The position numbers and the translations under genes are program-made. From Datisca glomerata (lineage: Eukaryota > Streptophyta > Magnoliopsida > Cucurbitales > Datiscaceae), in the NCBI GenBank assembly GCA_003255025.1, contig QANY01008723.1, forward strand, positions 372,001-436,000: a DNA stretch of 64,000 nucleotides, written 5' to 3'. The notes beneath the pieces were generated by a model. That model worked only from the letters and a program-made list of their open reading frames with translations. It searched no databases and had not been told where the DNA came from. Each line of letters begins with the position of its first letter. The first letter of the stretch is position 1. This document shows positions 58,506 through 64,000 of this stretch, piece after piece.

Positions 58506-61500
58506 TGATCATCAATATTTAAGAGATAAGATGATTCTACTAAACTACAATGGCTGAAATTTAGGAAATCATTAAATTTCTTAAATAAATTGATGTTAAA
58601 ATTAATTAGAAACTACAAATTAAATTAATTCAAAATTTTGTAAAAATCAAGGGCATCATCGTCTCTTTAGTTTTTATTATTAAATGATTGATGATGTGGC
58701 ACTAAAATTTGCTAATTGTTCAAATAAAAACAACTGCTATTTTTTAAAGTGAGGTTTAAAAGTTGACTATTTTGTACCATTACTTTTGTTTCTATTATCA
58801 CCATTCTCTCTTTGCCCTATCATCCTCTAGATAGAAATTGTCTGGCCAGCTCGAAAACCCATGAGTAATCCGATCTTAATTGAGATTCTTCATCCCTATC
58901 TTATATCCTTGACATTGAGGATGGCACTCAGAATATGATTTTCTTTTATGTAACTAGTTAAAAATAAAACAAAAGAATTAACAAGTTAATATGATTTTCT
59001 TCTTCATGTTAATATATAATGACATTACATTCATGTTAATTGATACTAGTTCATAGATCAAATTCACATTATTCAACAAAATATAATCAATGTTAATACT
59101 CATTAACGCTGAGATTATGTATTTATTAATATATAAAGACATTAGTAATACATAATACACCAATATATCATTTGAAACATCTTGTTATCAAATGGAATGT
59201 ATGTTTGATCAATGATACAAAAGACGGAGAAAATATTCACTATTCTTGAAATAATTAAAATTAAGTACTCCAAACTATTAAATATCGCGAAAACAATTTT
59301 TTAAATTATAGAATTTCATTAATACTCTCTCGTTCTCTTCTCAAACTGCGAATAAAATATTTAAGGTGAACAAATCATAGCTAAGAGTATTGAGTTTTCA
59401 TCAGATTTAGGAATAAATTTTCATTAATACATGATAGTATTGAGTTTTTCTAACTTAGTATTAATTATCATAACACAGATAAATTTTACCCATATGTCAT
59501 ATAAAATAAGAATATTTCTGGTGAAGGTAGATCTGATTAACTAAATAAAAGAGGCTTTAGTTAACTTTCCACTATGTTAAAGCGAGTTTAGTGTATGTAT
59601 TAGCTGGATGAATTATCACCTTTATCAAACCCACTTATAAATTAAAGGGAAAAAAGAGAGAAATAATGTATTCCTATATTTATTTGACATTGTACTGTGT
59701 GTCAAGAAATCGCAGGAAATCTTCTTTATGTTGATTGGGCCAAAGGGACAAAAGAATATAAGGTCATGTATTGTTATCCTCTACCTAGGTCTCTGGTTCT
59801 GTTTTGAAACTTCAGTACATAAAATTGAAAATCTTATAGCAAATTTAAGTCTGATTATCATGTTAAGGATGGTCCAACAAGTACAGTTTTACAAATATTA
59901 GGGGAGAAAAGCAAAGGAGAATTGTGTATTTATCGTTTGATTTTATTGGAATATTGGAAAAGGAAGTAAAAATCTTGATAAATACTACCTTTTTTAAGAA
60001 AATTTTACAGTATTATATAATTACCGGGGATTTTTACACCATTAGATCATCCTAAAAAAATCTCAAGTTTTTCTTTCCTAGTTTCTTGGCTCCAAAAAGA
60101 GAAAAGGAAAGGGAAAGAAAAAGGAAGTTAGCTTAGTCAGAAGGAGAAATGATAATAAAAGAAAGATTGAAGCATATTTTGGGGTAAAAAACGATTGAAA
60201 ATAAAAGTAGTTTTTACAACTAAATGTGTAGGACATTGCCCCTTGTCACGGAAGAAAACGCTGACAGCTAAATGTGTCGAAACTATGGTTTCAAAATATG
60301 CAACACATTAGGCTTACATAATCACGAAGTGTCATGCTTTGAGATTGATACTGAGATTAATCTTCTTTTAAATTATTCTACATGGATCTCATATAGAGTG
60401 ATCTAATATTAGATTAATCACTGATATCGATATTAGCCGGTATCATAAATTTTCCGATCAAGAATATATTAATGTACATGATTTGACACGTTCTATTGAC
60501 GTTATTATTTTTAGCATATTGATCAAATATCTAGAGGGAAAATAAAATATTTGTTTTCTTTTTTTTCAAGTGTTCCTCACTTATCTAAATATATTTCATC
60601 ATTTTTATTTTCTTACATATGATTTTTTTTCACATTTTCTTTATGTTACTCTTTCAAAATATGATCACCCGTACTAGAGAAATTTTTGTTATATTGACAT
60701 ACATATGTATGCACATACATAATATATATATATATATATTCGAACGACATTGTTTTCCCGTATCAAAATAGGTAGGTAAATACATTCTGAGAGCTATACT
60801 TGAGAGTTTTCTATCTCATATGACTCAACAGTAAATTATTTTGGTATTCCATTTTTAAATTAAATTTTACCATATAATATATATATATAACTCAAAATAG
60901 TATTGGCAAAAAAAAATTAAACTAGATATACTTTTTTCAACAAGCTTAATGAGGTGTTTCTTCTAATCAGTAATTAGGGAGTGCAATCATATGTGAGTGT
61001 CATATACAATGGTTCCAAAAAGATCAAAATTTCTACCTTGTTCTTTGCTTTGAACCCTAAAAAGTAACAAAAAATAATACCATTTATTTTGCGTAGAATT
61101 TATATTGATATGACATTAAGTGTCATCTAACATGTTAGTTTATGGTCAAGACAGCAAGATCTTAATTTCTTCACTTTAAGACAAATAAATTCCCCACATT
61201 GGACCGACCTAGATTATATTATGCTTAAATTGACATTTTCTTTTTCTCCCGTTAAATTGGTGACCAATAAAAAATTATTAAAAAAATCTAACTTTGTGGA
61301 TTTAAAATCCCAAGAGCATAAATGTTTGTATATTTGATATATTTGCTGCATACACATCAATTTTAAATTAAGATGTTAGATATTTGATTAAGTGTAATGA
61401 TTACTCTAAAACAATATTTAATTAAAATGCTTAAACAGTTTCGAAAAAAAATACTTCAAAAGGCTACAACTTGAATAGTAGCTTCTTTGGAAATAACCAA

Positions 61501-63073
61501 AAGGGTCAATTCTAAACCAAGGGTGGTGCTCCCCATAATCATTCTCACCTTTTAGCAATAATTAACCAAACTAATTAAGTAATTATGGTTTCTTATCATT
61601 TGGGTAAGTTTTGATATTTTTATTACTAATTTTGTATATTAAAATGATATTATTTTAATTTATAAGTATGTGATACGTGTTTTTCTAAAAAAAAATATTT
61701 ACATATATCTTAAATCATATTTATGTGCATGTAAAAGTATTTTAGAAAATACTATATCATGTGATTTTTTATAGAAATATTTTCACATATTAAAATGTGT
61801 TTCAAATAATAAAATTTATTAAGTACATATGATTTGAAATAGTATTTTTTAATATATTAAAGCACGTAATTTAAGACTTACTATATAATAAGTTGCTTAT
61901 TGAAAAGATCATTTTACATTAGTTAGTAGTGACAAATAGGCCTAAGATTTAGACAATAAAGAAATGTATTATGGCGATTTCCAGAATATATATATCCATT
62001 AGGGGCTAACTAATTCCAAGCACATATATAATACGAAAGAGTTGTTCATAGTAAATTTTATTATACTGAAGTTGCTCAAATAGACATTAATAACTAGAGA
62101 TAAATTGACATTTTATAATTAGTCGCTTAGTTAAATGATAAAACAAATCATTAGTTAAGTAAGGCATTTTTATAATGCATTCCACTAGTATTAAAGCCAG
62201 AATATAGGGAAGTATGGTTGAAAAATGAGAAATATAGTGTCGTTCATTATTACGACCGATAAAGAGTTGTTTATTTTCACGTTGAATGGGTCAGCCATCA
62301 AGGACACCAAGAAAATATCATAATTTAGAAATACCTTGTTTTTCATTTCTTTCTGTTGGAGAATGATTGCTCTTAAATTAAAGATTGGAAATTTATGGCA
62401 AAAACTATTGGAATTTAATGTTTACGGCATTCATAAGCTTCTGCCTTTGAGTTGGCTTTTTCAATTCTAAAACTTTTCTAGGTCAATTTATGGTAATTTT
62501 TTAGAATATGAAAACGCTTTAATTTGTTAATAAAATTAATTAAAATCGTATGTATTTGATAAATGTTATTGTTTAAAATATATTTTGTACGTGAAAATAC
62601 TTTTACAAAAAATACATGTTCAAGTATTTTACTTAATATTTCTACATACACGTAAAGATGTTTTAAAATATATGCAAGTGTTTCGTACAAAAACGTGACA
62701 TATTTATAAGCTAAACTAATATCACTTCCATGTATAAAAACCATTCTAATCATAAATATTAACAAAAACACCCTTAGTAATTTAACATGTAATCTAATGT
62801 CAATGAGTCTTTTATTGTCTACTTTGTAAATATACAAAAATAATGACATCTAGAACATATATGACATTGATCACTTGGCACATTTCAATCAAAAGTATTA
62901 ATAATTTAAAAGAAACATTCTATATCATAAAACAGTCACAGCAAATATAAATCGGGTGACTCAATCAACCTCTCAATTTGTGTAAATGAGAGAAACATCA
63001 ATGAAAAGCATTTATCTGAAAGAGAAAACAGCATAATTTTCTCAGCAAATTAATTAAGTTTACATTAAAGGCC
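58506..63073. other. AT-rich intergenic region, no gene recognised
   Basis: About 4.5 kb with only chance frames (the longest, 62478-62849 on minus, is AT-driven and unlike any family I know). No TIR, LTR, primer site or RNA gene could be supported. The right end is the 3' flank of the HIPP gene. Confidence 0.5.
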
Positions 63074-63678
63074 TTACATGATAGAACATGCATGCACATT
63101 ATCATCACTAAAGAGGGAGACGATGTTGTCTTCAGGTGCGGAGGTGGCCGGAAAAGCTTGGACGACATTACGAACAAACCCGGAGGGAGCCCTTTTGTCA
63201 TAAGCACCGGAGGCATAAGGGTAGTAAACAAGGTGTTGAGGAATGTAAGGCCAAAATTCAGCTCTCTTTCCAGTACTCTTTACTCTCTTCAACACTTTGT
63301 TTGGCTCTACATAACCACTTACTGTCACCCTGTGTTGCTTTCTGTTTACTTCCACAGATTTTACCCCTAAAGAAATAAGAGATTTGTAAGTTATTACTGA
63401 TTTTGCAATAAAATTAATTATGGAAATAAATTTTCGATGATTTTGTAAGCTATATATTTATTGAAGGAATGTCAGAAATTTTTATACATGGAAAGAAGTA
63501 ACCATATTATATGTTTAACAAGGTAATAAATGATGATGGATTTTCTTGAGCTCAGAAATAGATTCATCTGTATCCATTTTCTGATGTAAAAGATTTTATC
63601 AAAAAGGAGATTTGTTTTTTTCCCATTAATGTTGCCACAGAGGGTTGCTGTCCAAAGGACAAAAGAAAGCTTTTAAGG

Positions 63679-63740
<62 letters not shown>

Positions 63741-63937
63741 GGGAGGGAGAGAGAGAGGGCCTTAATTATTTTCATTCTCATCATCTTAAACTGAGTCTCA
63801 TAAAAAGGTGAGAGGAGCAAGAAGAAGAAAAAGCTTTGGTTGGGGTTAAAGACAAGTGTGAGTACCTGCATTGGTTTGCGCTTGCGTCTTGTGCTTGTAA
63901 TAATGCAAAAATTGGAAAGATAATCAAGAGCACCCAT
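63074..63937 (-). pseudogene. HIPP gene lacking its metal-binding middle exon
   Basis: Exon 1 (63866-63937) encodes MGALDYLSNFCIITSTRRKR then KPMQ and ends at a GT donor. The last exon (63074-63366) encodes GVKSVEVNRKQHRVTVSGYV, then EPNKVLKRVKSTGKRAEFWP, YIPQHLVYYPYASGAYDK and the CaaX box CSIM, preceded by a TTTCTTTAG acceptor. This is a heavy-metal-associated isoprenylated plant protein of the family starting MGxLDYLSN. In that family a short exon with MDCDGCERRV sits between; I find no such sequence in the 500 bp between the exons, which instead holds a GA microsatellite. Direct splicing of exon 1 to the last exon reads CAG GGG TAA, a stop at once. The gene is therefore broken, mis-assembled, or has an exon I cannot recognise. 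Confidence 0.8.
63681..63738. repeat. (GA)n microsatellite in the HIPP intron
   Basis: About 28 GA units between the two HIPP exons, at the place where the middle exon would be expected. Confidence 0.97.
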
Positions 63938-64000
63938 TTTCCTTTTCTTTCGAAAGCAACAACTTTGAATGGCAAACACAGAGAGAAGATGATCAATGAA

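Noticed and set aside
62478..62849. 123-codon minus-strand frame
   Set aside because: AT-driven composition, no similarity that I know, no exon neighbours.

Overview
This is nuclear DNA from a land plant, most likely a eudicot. The evidence is strongly AT-rich intergenic sequence, genes with many short GT-AG introns, plant-only protein families (an R2R3-MYB repressor, HIPP and HMA-domain proteins, a trihelix/SANT-like protein) and a typical plant transposon mix. I see no tRNA, rRNA or CRISPR.

Layout. 1-5713: 5' half of a decayed Ty1/copia element on the minus strand (integrase remnants, gag, long leader, primer-binding site and one complete 2.1 kb LTR); the rest lies left of the window. 5714-11399: mostly AT-rich unique sequence, with a doubtful transposon-derived coding fragment, short repeats and hairpins. 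11400-15308: a tandem array of a miniature LTR element (TRIM), four LTRs around three internal regions, interrupted by a LINE tail (9-bp target duplication) and a 1.7 kb Mutator-like element. 16441-19119: a degenerate PIF/Harbinger element. 19605-20027: a gene for a small membrane protein. 22395-23616: a three-exon R2R3-MYB repressor of the FaMYB1/PhMYB27 type (minus). 25917-26391: a MITE nested in another MITE. 29447-30706: a trihelix/SANT-like nuclear protein (minus). 31022-37688 and 37811-41538: two adjacent Mutator-like elements (MULEs) with recognisable ends and target duplications. Each carries a decayed mudrA on the plus strand and a convergent GRF zinc-finger gene on the minus strand. 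43184-52721: the most gene-dense part, with a 13-exon AAR2 splicing factor gene, a three-exon gene for a probably mitochondrial acidic protein, and a three-exon HMA-domain gene. 53600-56060: LINE fragment. 56912-57650: non-autonomous hAT element. 57659-63073: AT-rich, no gene seen. 63074-63937: a HIPP gene whose middle exon, carrying the metal-binding CxxC, cannot be found.

The host genes are ordinary single-copy style genes in different processes (flavonoid repression, U5 snRNP assembly, organelle biology, metal binding) and do not form a pathway. The most interesting material is in the mobile DNA: a shared two-gene MULE layout (mudrA plus convergent GRF zinc finger, as maize MuDR has mudrA plus mudrB), a triplicated 0.6 kb unit with a splice-bordered mini-exon inside one MULE, and the layered TRIM array. 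The exon-less HIPP gene is the most notable anomaly in a host gene.

All calls come from reading the sequence and recalled family features; no alignment or database search was run.
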